Positions 40,963 to 49,164 of a DNA stretch of 62,408 nt are shown here, piece by piece. Positions within the stretch are counted from its first letter, which is position 1, and each line of letters starts with the position of its first letter. The position numbers and the translations under genes are program-made. Below the pieces are notes generated by a model. It did not search any database. It was not told the origin of the DNA and saw only the letters and a list, made by a program, of their open reading frames with translations. The stretch comes from Bacillota bacterium (GTDB taxonomy: Bacteria > Bacillota > Sulfobacillia > Sulfobacillales > Sulfobacillaceae), in contig JAJZAN010000008.1 in assembly GCA_021799435.1 (NCBI GenBank), positions 1 to 62,408 on the forward strand. Direction: 5' to 3'.

Positions 40963-42702
40963 ATGATTCAGCTTCAGTCTGACATTCCCCTCCGCTATTA
41001 TCAATCCGATGCTATTCAGGCGGTTTTGCGGGCTCGTCGCAAACGGCACATTGGGTTGCTTATCGTTCTCCCAACCGGCACGGGAAAAACCATTACGTTC
41101 GGCGGTTTGTCCCGTGCCGTAAATGGACGAACCTTGGTTATGGCACATCGCAACGAGCTTTTACAGCAAGCGCTTGATAAGATCCAGATGGTTTGGCCGG
41201 ACGTATCCGTTGGAATTGTGCGCGGCGTCCTCAACGAAGTGGACGCACAAGTTGTTGCTGGCTCGGTCGCAACACTTCGTAATCCCAAGCGGATGAAAAG
41301 CTACCTAAGCGCCGGAGTGCCGGATTTAGTTATTATCGACGAGGCGCATCACGCGGTCTCGAGCTCTTATCGCAGTATCCTTACGGCCATCCGTGCAGCC
41401 AACCCCCACTGTACGATTGTCGGAGTGACAGCTACGCCTAATCGTGGTGACGGGGTTGCGCTCAACGCAGTCTTTGATCGGGTCGTTTATCAGAAGTCGC
41501 TCTGGACGATGGTTCGGCAAGGGTTTTTGGTGGACTTGATTGGATACCGTATTACTCTCCCTATCCCGAAGTCCCGGTGGGCGCAGTTGCGTACGGTTGG
41601 TGGTGACTACGTGGATGCCGATGTGGATCGCATCATGAATGTGGCCGAAGTCAACGAGGCTCTCGTTGATGGATGGATGGAGCGTATGCGAGATGCACAG
41701 CGAGACTCTTTTGCCACTGGCCAGATGTCTACGGTAGTTTTTGGCGCGTCGATCGGTCATGCAGAGAGACTTGCGGAGGCGTTTAATCAACGCGGAATTT
41801 CTGCAACGGTCGTTCACAGCAAACTCAAGGATGAGGAACGCGCTCGCCGCTTACGGGCGTTTCATGAAGGCCAGTACACAGTGGTTACAACGGTTGCCGT
41901 CCTGACTGAAGGGTGGGACGAACCGGCCATTCGATGCGTGATGATTGCCCGCCCTACGAGAAGCCCTGCTCTCTATCTTCAGATGGTGGGCCGTGGGACT
42001 CGGACCTTTCCCAACAAATATCGGTGTCTTGTTCTCGACGTCACGCCTGAAGATGTTGCGCCCGACGTATGCCAGCTTGGTTCGGCGCTGGCTGGCCGTC
42101 CGCTACCCGAAGGCACGTCCATTCGGGAGGCCATGGTCGATCAAGTGGTGGCCGGCGATATTGTTCGCGATCAAGAAGGGATGCATGTAGACTCCCGTGA
42201 TGAAGAGGAGCCGACTGCTCCAGCTGGTATCGCAGCGTTCGACCCGTTTGATAAGGCGCGACTGACGTGGGTGTTTGTCAAAGGGCGCGATGGCCGTCAG
42301 ATGCGCTTTGTTCGAGCCGATGACACCACGATTTATTGGGTTGTGCCACGGTTGGCTGGCTATCCAGCCCACGATGAGAGTTGGGTTGTGATGCAGTCGC
42401 GGGCTGATAAGGCAAGCCGCGAATGGGCCTTTGAGCCCCAAGGACGACCGTTGTTGACGGAGTACGCCCATTCGCTAGTAGACCAAAAAGCGCGCTCCGC
42501 GTTGACGGCACGCAATGCCAAGTGGCGGATGAACCCGGCGTCTGAAAAGCAGTTGGCGGCTATTCGTTCGATGGGCGGTGACCCAGGCCCGGCCCTGACC
42601 CAAGGCGGGGCATCGGATTGGATTAACGAACTGACCAAGGAATCGACGGCTCAAAGGTTGATGCGGTGGCTTGCGACGTCAGAAGGGCAGGCCGTCGACT
42701 AA
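40963..42702 (+). CDS. SF2 DEAH helicase (type III restriction/RecG-like group)
   Basis: 579 residues, ATG 40963 after GAGGGGGTGGG. Helicase motifs: Q-like RYYQSDAIQ, Walker A PTGTGKT at 37-43, VIIDEAHH at about 123-130, GVTATPNRGDG, then TEGWDEPAIRCVMIARPT and LQMVGRGTRTFP (V and VI). This is the ResIII-type helicase common in plasmids and phages. C-terminal 200 residues carry no known domain apart from a short helical end. Possibly unwinds plasmid DNA in replication or transfer. Confidence 0.85.
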   Translation: MIQLQSDIPLRYYQSDAIQAVLRARRKRHIGLLIVLPTGTGKTITFGGLSRAVNGRTLVMAHRNELLQQALDKIQMVWPDVSVGIVRGVLNEVDAQVVAGSVATLRNPKRMKSYLSAGVPDLVIIDEAHHAVSSSYRSILTAIRAANPHCTIVGVTATPNRGDGVALNAVFDRVVYQKSLWTMVRQGFLVDLIGYRITLPIPKSRWAQLRTVGGDYVDADVDRIMNVAEVNEALVDGWMERMRDAQRDSFATGQMSTVVFGASIGHAERLAEAFNQRGISATVVHSKLKDEERARRLRAFHEGQYTVVTTVAVLTEGWDEPAIRCVMIARPTRSPALYLQMVGRGTRTFPNKYRCLVLDVTPEDVAPDVCQLGSALAGRPLPEGTSIREAMVDQVVAGDIVRDQEGMHVDSRDEEEPTAPAGIAAFDPFDKARLTWVFVKGRDGRQMRFVRADDTTIYWVVPRLAGYPAHDESWVVMQSRADKASREWAFEPQGRPLLTEYAHSLVDQKARSALTARNAKWRMNPASEKQLAAIRSMGGDPGPALTQGGASDWINELTKESTAQRLMRWLATSEGQAVD

Positions 42703-42724
42703 CACAAGGATGGTGACGAGGCAA

Positions 42725-43114
42725 ATGGAGGTTTCATTAACGGACATGGGCCATCGGTTGTGGTCTATTGAGGAACGGGACTGGGTTGCTACGTTGTTGC
42801 GGCTTCATGAGGATAAGGTTTCGCTGGGATTTTACGATCCGCATAATGTGTTTTGTTGCATACGGGGCCAGCGCTGGGCGACCGTTCAGGAGGTCGAGGC
42901 GGCCTGCTCCGAAGAATCCCATGGCGATCCCCGCGTGCTGGTCGTTGATGCGCGGGAGTTGGATTGGTGGCAACCTCTTCCCCTCTTTACGGCCGCTATC
43001 CAGCGTGGTCGCTCATCTCAGATGGTCGTTTGGCTGGTTGCGAACGATGGTACAGACATCCCCGCTATCATCCGGAGTAATGTACGCCTATCACGTCGCA
43101 TGGAGCAACGATGA
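42725..43114 (+). CDS. Unknown protein, 129 residues
   Basis: ATG 42725 (GACGAGG upstream; ATG 42710 also in frame). WVATLLRLHEDKVSLGFYDP, WATVQEVEAACSE and RVLVVDARELDWWQP suggest an alpha/beta fold. Overlaps the PLD lipoprotein gene by 4 bp. No family recognised. Confidence 0.5.
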   Translation: MEVSLTDMGHRLWSIEERDWVATLLRLHEDKVSLGFYDPHNVFCCIRGQRWATVQEVEAACSEESHGDPRVLVVDARELDWWQPLPLFTAAIQRGRSSQMVVWLVANDGTDIPAIIRSNVRLSRRMEQR

Positions 43115-44088
43115 TGCGCACCCTGGTCGCGGGCCTCAGCGCTGCCGCGCTTCTTCTGTCGGGATGCGGCGTTGCCGAGGCCTCCACGGGTTCGGCGGCT
43201 CACCCTGCATCCTCGACTATGGTTGCGGTCGCAGCCCAATGGGTGCCTGCCGGCGACGTGGCCACGACTGCCGCTCATCTCCTTTCGAAGGCCAAACACT
43301 CGGTACGGCTGGAGATGTACGAACTTGGGAATCCCACGTTGGTTCACGCGCTTATAGCCGCTCGTCGACGCGGGGTGTCGGTCTCCGTGATATTGGACCC
43401 GACCGAATCTCAAAGCCAGCAATCCGGCAGGATATTGGCCCAATCCGGCATATCCGTGCGTTGGATGCACGTGGCGCACGGCATCGACCACGTGAAACTT
43501 CTCATCATTGATGGACACGAGGTACTGACAGGCGGTGTTAACTGGGGCCGCTATTCCCGTTGGACGACCGATGCGGACGTACTGCTTCCCAACGACTCCG
43601 CGGCGGCTCAGGTGTTTCAGGCCGATTGGCTCACGGCGGGCGGTCGTTCGACCGCAGATCCGGAGAGTCCGGGAGGATGGACAGGCATCGCCATTCAGTC
43701 TTCCCTTGATCGGATGATTGCCAGCGCTCACCATTCGATCTTTGTAGCGGCCAACTATCTATCGGACTGGACCATCCAGGACGCTCTGGTTGCGGCTCAT
43801 CAGCGCGGGGTGACGGTCGATGTTCTGCTCAACAAGAACACGACGGAAGCGTTGTCATCCGAGCGCTGGCTAGTGTCTCACGGGGTGACTGTCCGATGGG
43901 CCACCGGCCCATATCTCCATGCCAAGGTATTGCTGGTGGACGGACGCGAAGGCATGATTGGCAGTGCCAATTTCTCGTATCACGGCATGGATATCAATCA
44001 TGAGTTTGATGTGACGATACCCACGTCACTTATGGCGGACGCGGACCATTGGTTCGCCGTGTTGTGGGCTACTGGTCGGCGATTGTAG
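43111..44088 (+). CDS. Phospholipase D-like lipoprotein with two HKD motifs
   Basis: 325 residues. Lipoprotein signal with lipobox LLSGC at about residues 16-20. Two PLDc repeats: HVKLLIIDG with GGVNW, and HAKVLLVDG with GSANFS, each having H-x-K-x4-D. So it is a complete two-site PLD-superfamily enzyme, anchored outside the membrane. These act as nucleases (Nuc), phospholipases or cardiolipin synthase-like enzymes. In conjugative elements Nuc-type PLDs are recurrent neighbours of the T4SS. Substrate not inferable. Confidence 0.85.
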   Translation: MMRTLVAGLSAAALLLSGCGVAEASTGSAAHPASSTMVAVAAQWVPAGDVATTAAHLLSKAKHSVRLEMYELGNPTLVHALIAARRRGVSVSVILDPTESQSQQSGRILAQSGISVRWMHVAHGIDHVKLLIIDGHEVLTGGVNWGRYSRWTTDADVLLPNDSAAAQVFQADWLTAGGRSTADPESPGGWTGIAIQSSLDRMIASAHHSIFVAANYLSDWTIQDALVAAHQRGVTVDVLLNKNTTEALSSERWLVSHGVTVRWATGPYLHAKVLLVDGREGMIGSANFSYHGMDINHEFDVTIPTSLMADADHWFAVLWATGRRL

Positions 44089-44122
44089 AGAAGTTGGGTT
44101 GTTCTTCGAGAGGAGCGTTTAT

Positions 44123-44476
44123 ATGGATCTCTATCCGCCGCAGGTCTTGCCGAGTACGTATGGCTTGCTCGGTATAATCGGGCTTGACATCATCCTTTTC
44201 CTTATGCACTTGATTGCGCCGGCAGCATCCAATTCGCTGTGGAGATGGTTGATGCAGAACTTGGGTTTTATGTTGTCGTTTGGAATGTGCTTTATGCTGT
44301 CGGTCGAGGCTGTCATGTCTGACTGGGTATCCGGTGGGCGAGCGTTTTTTGCAGTGATGATTGCAGTTCCGTTGGGCTTCCTTCTTCTGGCTTTGCTGGC
44401 ACCGGAACAATCACATGCGCTTACTAGGACTGTGCTCTCATGGGTTTCCGGGATCTGGCCTGGTCTGCCGACGTAA
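44123..44476 (+). CDS. Three- or four-span membrane protein
   Basis: 117 residues, ATG 44123 with GAGGAGCG. Hydrophobic helices LLGIIGLDIILFLMHLI, LGFMLSFGMCFMLSV, FFAVMIAVPLGFLLLALL. No recognised family. In the run of small membrane genes after the PLD lipoprotein. Confidence 0.55.
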   Translation: MDLYPPQVLPSTYGLLGIIGLDIILFLMHLIAPAASNSLWRWLMQNLGFMLSFGMCFMLSVEAVMSDWVSGGRAFFAVMIAVPLGFLLLALLAPEQSHALTRTVLSWVSGIWPGLPT

Positions 44477-44519
44477 CTGTTGTAGCTTTAGTTCGATGGA
44501 TTAAGGAGGGTGTGTCCAT

Positions 44520-44606
44520 ATGATTGCACTATTAGTGGTCATCGCACTTTCCGCCGTAATGTTGGGCGCGATTGCCCGTCATAGTCGGGGAGGGGAGAAG
44601 TCATGA
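44520..44606 (+). CDS. 28-residue membrane peptide
   Basis: ATG 44520 with AAGGAGGGTG, TGA overlapping the next ATG (ATGA). One hydrophobic span (IALLVVIALSAVMLGAIA), then a short basic tail (RHSRGGEKS). Translationally coupled to the thioredoxin-like gene, which suggests a partner or leader peptide rather than a toxin. Confidence 0.55.
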   Translation: MIALLVVIALSAVMLGAIARHSRGGEKS

Positions 44607-45232
44607 AGCGCCAACATCTGACGTGGATCAAACGGTCGACGGCGGCATTAGGAGCACTGACCATTGCGGTTTGGGGTACCCTATTCGCCTTAACGGGCGC
44701 TCCGTCAGCTTCGGCGGATGCCGCATCCACCAGTTCCCAACTACTCAACTTATCTGACCACGCCACGGCTTTGCCATCCGGCCCAGTCATTGTGGAAGCG
44801 ATGGCGCCGTGGTGCGAGTATTGCGCGACTACGGCAAAGTGGCTCGATGTCAGTGACGCCCGTTGGGCGCATGCTCATCACCTCCCATTTGTGCTGGTCG
44901 ATGTGTCGGCGTTCGGTGGCGTTGGGAAGGCAGCACAAGCCCCGACTTTAGCCTCTATCGCAACTACGGCGTATGACGGTTCCCGCACTCCCTTGTCAAC
45001 GAATGCGGCTATCGCGTCGAACATGCGGCGCTTTCAGGCGACGTATCATCTTACAATGCCTGTTGAGTTCTGGTCGCACGGACAAGTCCCCGCTTCATGG
45101 GATATCACCAGCATCCCGACCTTCCTCTACCTCAATGCCCAGCATCGCGTCGTGGGCACGCTTAGTGGGTATCATACGGCGGCTCAGTTTCGAGCGTGGG
45201 CGAGTCAGATTGCGAAAGACAAGACACAGTGA
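44603..45232 (+). CDS. Exported thioredoxin-like protein
   Basis: 209 residues. Basic N-terminus plus hydrophobic segment ending APSASADA, a likely signal peptide. GPVIVEAMAPWCEYCATTAKW is a thioredoxin active site with a WCEYC C-x-x-C; TSIPTFLYLNA contains the cis-Pro. A C-terminal helix follows. Probably a disulfide oxidoreductase or holdase acting on extracytoplasmic T4SS parts. Its start overlaps the 28-residue peptide gene. Confidence 0.8.
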   Translation: MKRQHLTWIKRSTAALGALTIAVWGTLFALTGAPSASADAASTSSQLLNLSDHATALPSGPVIVEAMAPWCEYCATTAKWLDVSDARWAHAHHLPFVLVDVSAFGGVGKAAQAPTLASIATTAYDGSRTPLSTNAAIASNMRRFQATYHLTMPVEFWSHGQVPASWDITSIPTFLYLNAQHRVVGTLSGYHTAAQFRAWASQIAKDKTQ

Positions 45233-45233
45233 A

Positions 45234-45566
45234 ATGATGAAAACTAGGATATTGGCCCCATGGCACTGGTTCTGGCGGCCGTTTGATCAGACACGCTCTT
45301 CCTACCACTGTTATTGGCACGGTTTGCGTGCTCGCGGCAACCGCATGATGTTTTTGAGCTTACTGAGTATCGCCGTACTTACACCTTTGCCGACTGTTAT
45401 TTTTCCCCATGGGTTATGGAACACGGTAGCGCTGGTGGTTTTCGCGTTGGGAGGGTTCGTGCCGGTGATCATAGCCATGTGGAGAGGCCTCTTCGGATTT
45501 TTTCCGTGCGATCCTCCGCGGTGCACGTGCGCAGTCGCTAACAAAAAGGCATCTGTTGGCGGTTAA
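45234..45566 (+). CDS. Two-span membrane protein, paralogue A
   Basis: 110 residues, ATG 45234 or 45237, no clear ribosome binding site, so probably coupled to the thioredoxin gene (stop 45232). Begins MMKTRILAPWHWFWRPFD, two hydrophobic helices, then CDPPRCTC near the C-terminus. The start region and HGLRARGNR are repeated in the next gene, so the two are tandem duplicates. Confidence 0.5.
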   Translation: MMKTRILAPWHWFWRPFDQTRSSYHCYWHGLRARGNRMMFLSLLSIAVLTPLPTVIFPHGLWNTVALVVFALGGFVPVIIAMWRGLFGFFPCDPPRCTCAVANKKASVGG

Positions 45567-45599
45567 CCGCCTAATTGACTAATAAAGGGGTCGATACCG

Positions 45600-45896
45600 A
45601 TAGAGCGGTTAATATCGTCGTGGCGGTGGTTCTGGCGGCCGTTTGATAGAAAGCGGCCTGAATATCAATGCCATATTCACGGGTTTGATGCGCGTAGGAA
45701 CCGTTGGCTTTTGATTCTTGTCCTATCTTTTTCCCTCACTACTTTGGTAACGATTTTTGACTATTGGGCGATTGTGGTTCTGGGCGCTTGGTCAACTGTT
45801 CCAACGCTCGTCTTTTTTAGATATGCCGCTGTCGATACGATGGTTTGTTTCCCTTCCTGCAGCTGCACAGATGCCCTTCAACAAAGAGAAAGATAA
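45600..45896 (+). CDS. Two-span membrane protein, paralogue B, possible ATA start
   Basis: 98 residues if read from ATA 45600, which aligns with the paralogue's start and has AAAGGGG upstream (45585-45590). SWRWFWRPFD corresponds to APWHWFWRPFD and HGFDARRNR to HGLRARGNR; two spans and a Cys-rich end (CFPSCSC) follow. The only canonical start is a TTG at 45711, which would remove the conserved part. Either a rare start codon or a decayed duplicate with a lost ATG. Confidence 0.4.
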   Translation: MERLISSWRWFWRPFDRKRPEYQCHIHGFDARRNRWLLILVLSFSLTTLVTIFDYWAIVVLGAWSTVPTLVFFRYAAVDTMVCFPSCSCTDALQQRER

Positions 45897-45914
45897 ATAC
45901 CTTTTTTGATATGA

Positions 45915-46190
45915 GTGCCCGAGCGCAACAACGGCCAATTCACGGGTGACTACTCCGATATGACGGCGGAAGAAGCTTTGGCGCGTGTTGTAGGCCAAAT
46001 TGCTCGGAGACCTGTGCCTCTGACGATTCAGCGCTATGAAACTGCCGAAGGGATCCTTGTCTGCGCGCAGTGCCTATTGATCGCCGATGCCAATGAACTC
46101 GCCCGGGCCTTTGGTCCATTTCCGACTGTGGAGGCGTTACGCGCTTCGATTCCTGAGGTTAAGGAGTGCGTGTCTTCGGAGGCGGTTTAG
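45915..46190 (+). CDS. Unknown protein, 91 residues
   Basis: GTG 45915 (ATG 45960 also possible); no strong ribosome binding site. DMTAEEALARVVGQIARRPV and CAQCLLIADANELARAFG suggest a helical protein. Last gene before the shared element at 46213. No family recognised. Confidence 0.4.
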   Translation: MPERNNGQFTGDYSDMTAEEALARVVGQIARRPVPLTIQRYETAEGILVCAQCLLIADANELARAFGPFPTVEALRASIPEVKECVSSEAV

Positions 46191-46212
46191 TGGGACCCTC
46201 TTTGCTCGTCGG

Positions 46213-46238
46213 CGTTGCATAAACTATGTTTATGTTGC
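46213..46238 (+). promoter_or_regulatory. Shared upstream element, 46.3-kb operon copy
   Basis: CGTTGCATAAAC, 8 bp, TGTTGC; the 12-mer differs at two positions from those at 37088 and 40874. TATAAT lies at about 46248-46253. Confidence 0.4.
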
Positions 46239-46296
46239 GCATTTGCGTATAATTGGAGCTAGATACTAATTATTCGATGAAAGGACGTGTCGTGAA

Positions 46297-46470
46297 TTGA
46301 CTGGTGCAGACTTAACTCCACAAGAAACAGTGGCATTCCTGACAATTTACATGATCAAAGCTTTGGCGACTTACATCGCAGTGAAAGAACTGATGAAGAC
46401 CGAAGAAGGTCGTTGGTTGCTAGTCAAGGTTGCGTTGATGATGCGTTGCGGCGCGCGGTTCGCCGACTAG
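46297..46470 (+). CDS. Small helical protein, 57 residues
   Basis: TTG 46297, about nine bases after AAAGGACG. Begins TGADLTPQETVAFLTIYMIK and contains ATYIAVKELMKTEEGRWLL. One hydrophobic amphipathic helix. First gene of the operon controlled by the 46213 element. No family recognised. Confidence 0.5.
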   Translation: MTGADLTPQETVAFLTIYMIKALATYIAVKELMKTEEGRWLLVKVALMMRCGARFAD

Positions 46471-46526
46471 ACATAACGGCTACGCAACGACCACTGCTAG
46501 AAGATTTCATGGAAAGGAGTGTCATT

Positions 46527-46928
46527 ATGCCAGAGACAGATGGATTGGTCTTGGACTCTAGTAATCAGGATGGTCAGCGCGTGGTCTCCGGAGGCGGGCG
46601 TTTTACTCATACCGTAGATAAGTCGGATCGTCTGAACCCGATATTTGGGGTAGCTCGCGCTTCGGGCATTGGTAAATTGAGAACGAGTGAGGATACAGTC
46701 CCGTTTCTTGAAGCCATCATCAAGGGGCATCCTTGCTTGATGACCACGATTCATTGCGGCGATGAGCAAAAGCGAGAACTAGAACCGATGTACCGGAGGA
46801 TGATGGAACTGGCCTTGCCCGCAGAGCCGACCGGGATAGTGACCTTACGTGATTATCTTAAGGAACTCGAAGGTTTGGCGGATGGGCGGAACGCCAGTGG
46901 AAAGACGCATCATGAGCGGACGGACTGA
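46527..46928 (+). CDS. Possible remnant of a VirB11/GspE-type ATPase
   Basis: 133 residues from ATG 46527 (AAAGGAG). FLEAIIKGHPCLMTTIHCGD resembles the His-box region of VirB11/GspE ATPases (T-G-H-x-G-x-x-x-T-I-H-A), preceded by SEDT where these proteins have a Walker B-proximal segment. No Walker A is present and the length is half a domain. So either a decayed ATPase or an unrelated protein. Overlaps the next gene by 17 bp. Confidence 0.35.
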   Translation: MPETDGLVLDSSNQDGQRVVSGGGRFTHTVDKSDRLNPIFGVARASGIGKLRTSEDTVPFLEAIIKGHPCLMTTIHCGDEQKRELEPMYRRMMELALPAEPTGIVTLRDYLKELEGLADGRNASGKTHHERTD

Positions 46929-47304
46929 CCCGACGAAGGCTACGGGCGAGGATATCCGAGACATCTATATAGCCATGGATAAGCGCCGGTTCTACATGGG
47001 CCCATCGAAGAACCCCTCATGGACCCTTATTGCACTCGCGGCAATAAGGTGTTGGGGACCGCCGCTGCGTATGTCACCTCAACCATGGTGGAAACAAGGG
47101 CTTAATGGGATTGCTGGCATCGTGCGCACAGCCTTCGTGGTCAACTATGGGGGATTTCTCCTCCGGGTCACGATGGCACCGCGGCCTATCGCACGTCACG
47201 CCGTGGCATGGCCCGCCGTTGTTCACGGATTTTTAGCATGGCATGCAAACTTGCATGGATACATCCTGCCGTTTCTATGGCTCTACCACCATTTCCTGCA
47301 GTGA
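46912..47304 (+). CDS. Unknown protein, 130 residues
   Basis: ATG 46912 within the previous gene. Hydrophilic N-terminus (MSGRTDPTKATGEDIRDIY), then a more hydrophobic half with Trp/His-rich helices (AWPAVVHGFLAWHANLHGYI). Possibly one or two membrane segments. No family recognised. Confidence 0.45.
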   Translation: MSGRTDPTKATGEDIRDIYIAMDKRRFYMGPSKNPSWTLIALAAIRCWGPPLRMSPQPWWKQGLNGIAGIVRTAFVVNYGGFLLRVTMAPRPIARHAVAWPAVVHGFLAWHANLHGYILPFLWLYHHFLQ

Positions 47305-47367
47305 ATGCTCATCATCGTCCGGGGTTTTCAGTCCGTGCGGTTAGTTCTGAGAGAGGAGAGGATGGCA

Positions 47368-47874
47368 ATGTCGGTCACGGAACGGCTTGATCATTATCGA
47401 ACGGTGTATCGTCGGCCCGGAATTCAGTTGTTGGCGCAGTGGATTGGTCGGACGGCGCTCTTGGCGTTCGCGTCGTGGGTAGTATTCCGATGGTTCCCTG
47501 CCCAGCTTCCGCCCCCCTATCTTGTCGGCGTCTGGGTCAGTTGGTTCATCGTCGGGTTTCTCTATGGTCTTTGGGCGGCTGTTCAAGCAGGCGTGGTGAC
47601 GTTCCGCGGAGATCATTTGCCTGGCGCTGTCATCGGTAGTGGTTTGACCTTGTTGTTCGTGTCCATTTATTGGAGTCGCCCCATTCTGCATGCTGCGTCT
47701 TCCGTACACATGATGCTCACCGGCGGCGGAGTCGTTACGTTGGTGGTTGGCTCGTTGTGTGGAATGGCTATTCAAGAGGCCTCGTACCTCGTGATGTCTG
47801 CACTAATCAATTTGGCTTGGCATGGCCTCCAAAGCGTTTTGGCTTCACGCCATGCTTCTTTGCGTCACCCATAG
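47368..47874 (+). CDS. Four-span membrane protein, tandem paralogue 1
   Basis: 168 residues, ATG 47368 (ATG 47362 possible) after GAGGAGAGG. RTVYRRPGIQLLAQWIGRTA, PPPYLVGVWVSWFIVGFLYG and SSVHMMLTGGGVVTLVVG align with the next gene. Four membrane helices with a short basic N-terminus. Family unknown. Tandem duplication indicates selection for two variants or a hetero-oligomer. Confidence 0.55.
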   Translation: MSVTERLDHYRTVYRRPGIQLLAQWIGRTALLAFASWVVFRWFPAQLPPPYLVGVWVSWFIVGFLYGLWAAVQAGVVTFRGDHLPGAVIGSGLTLLFVSIYWSRPILHAASSVHMMLTGGGVVTLVVGSLCGMAIQEASYLVMSALINLAWHGLQSVLASRHASLRHP

Positions 47875-47919
47875 CAGTGCGGTTGTGTCGTCTGAAACGT
47901 TGAAAGGAGATGATTGTTG

Positions 47920-48420
47920 ATGATTGGCGGACCTGCAAATTACAAAGAAATATATCAACGGACCGGACTAAAGTTGCTGTTTGGTTTTCTGACCATGGCT
48001 ATTCTGTTGGCGTTGTTTGTTTGGCTGACCTTCCAGCGAATAGCTTCATCCATGCCTCCCGTGTATCTGGTGGGCTTGCGGGTTGGCTGGCTTATTTTCG
48101 GGATGGCGGTTGGATTGGTTGGGGCCGCAACGGGCTCGTGGCGCATTGTAGCGATGAAACCTCACAGTCGTTCCCTCGCTGCCGGAAGCTTGCTGGTAAC
48201 GGTCGTTGGAATGGCGCTGACCCATAGAATTATCCATGGCCTGACGCCCCTACACATGACGCTTAATGGTGTCGACGCTCTCCTTATGGGACTGGGTGTG
48301 TTTTTCGGGTTTATCGTCCAGATCCTTACGTTGGGATTGGCGCAGATCTTCGTGCGACTCGCATGGCATGTGATGCCCCTTTTGAAGCGCCCTCACCCTG
48401 CGGAGGAGGCCGATGCGTGA
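47920..48420 (+). CDS. Four-span membrane protein, tandem paralogue 2
   Basis: 166 residues, ATG 47920 after AAAGGAG (TTG 47914 or 47917 also possible). KEIYQRTGLKLLFGFLTMAI, PPVYLVGLRVGWLIFGMAVG and TPLHMTLNGVDALLMGLG correspond to segments of the preceding gene. Overlaps the macro-domain gene. Confidence 0.55.
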   Translation: MIGGPANYKEIYQRTGLKLLFGFLTMAILLALFVWLTFQRIASSMPPVYLVGLRVGWLIFGMAVGLVGAATGSWRIVAMKPHSRSLAAGSLLVTVVGMALTHRIIHGLTPLHMTLNGVDALLMGLGVFFGFIVQILTLGLAQIFVRLAWHVMPLLKRPHPAEEADA

Positions 48421-49124
48421 TGAGTATTCGTGATTGGTGGCCATATCTTAATCTCCGTTTGCATAATTTCATTGGCGCACAGAACGATTCAATTGTGTCC
48501 CCTACACCCATCTCTGCATTACTACCCGATATCGTACTCGTTGGCCCGCGGCGCTTGGCGCAGGCATGGAAGGTAACGTTTCGTAGTACGCCTGAGGTTG
48601 CGGTCATTAATGGCGACATTTTAGGGCAGCTACCAGGCACCGCGCTGGTGTCGCCGGCTAACAGCTTTGGCGTGATGCGAGGCGGTTTGGACAAGCAATA
48701 TGCCAAGACGTATCGCGACCATAGTGTTGACATCGAGGATCGCGTGATGACTGCCATTAGTAATAGAGCTCACGGCGAATTGCCAGTAGGTCAAGCCCTT
48801 GTTGTACCGACGCCTGAACATCCTAGTCACCCCTTCCTGATCGTCGCCCCCACAATGCGGACGCCCCAGTCCATAGCACACTCGATGAATCCATATTTAG
48901 CATTCCGAGCCGTTCTGCTTGCGGTGGCCGATTGGAACCAGTGTAATCCGGATCAGAGAATTGACCGTCTTGCTTGTCCGGGACTCGGGACGGGAGTCGG
49001 TCACGTTCCGGTGCGGCGGGCCGCACTCCAAATGCGTGCGGCATGGGATTCTCTTCAAGTTCAGTCCGTACCGTCGTCAATGACAAAGCAATGGTTCGCG
49101 GAACGGCGCTTACGGTGGCGTTAA
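48420..49124 (+). CDS. Macro-domain protein (ADP-ribose binding)
   Basis: 234 residues; ATG 48420 overlaps the previous stop. EVAVINGDILGQLPGTALVSPANSFGVMRGGLD has the macro-domain start (D-I, then N-S at the ligand-binding loop, GG loop). LPVGQALVVPTPEHPSHPFLIVAPTM and ACPGLGTGVGHVP give the later glycine loop. The N-terminal 55 residues are extra. Macro domains bind or hydrolyse ADP-ribose and its conjugates. Neighbour at 49165 is a nucleoside deoxyribosyltransferase-like protein, so an NAD/ADP-ribose-related pair is possible. Confidence 0.75.
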   Translation: MSIRDWWPYLNLRLHNFIGAQNDSIVSPTPISALLPDIVLVGPRRLAQAWKVTFRSTPEVAVINGDILGQLPGTALVSPANSFGVMRGGLDKQYAKTYRDHSVDIEDRVMTAISNRAHGELPVGQALVVPTPEHPSHPFLIVAPTMRTPQSIAHSMNPYLAFRAVLLAVADWNQCNPDQRIDRLACPGLGTGVGHVPVRRAALQMRAAWDSLQVQSVPSSMTKQWFAERRLRWR

Positions 49125-49164
49125 GGCGAATAAGGTCAACTACAGTTTATAGTGAGGGATAACA

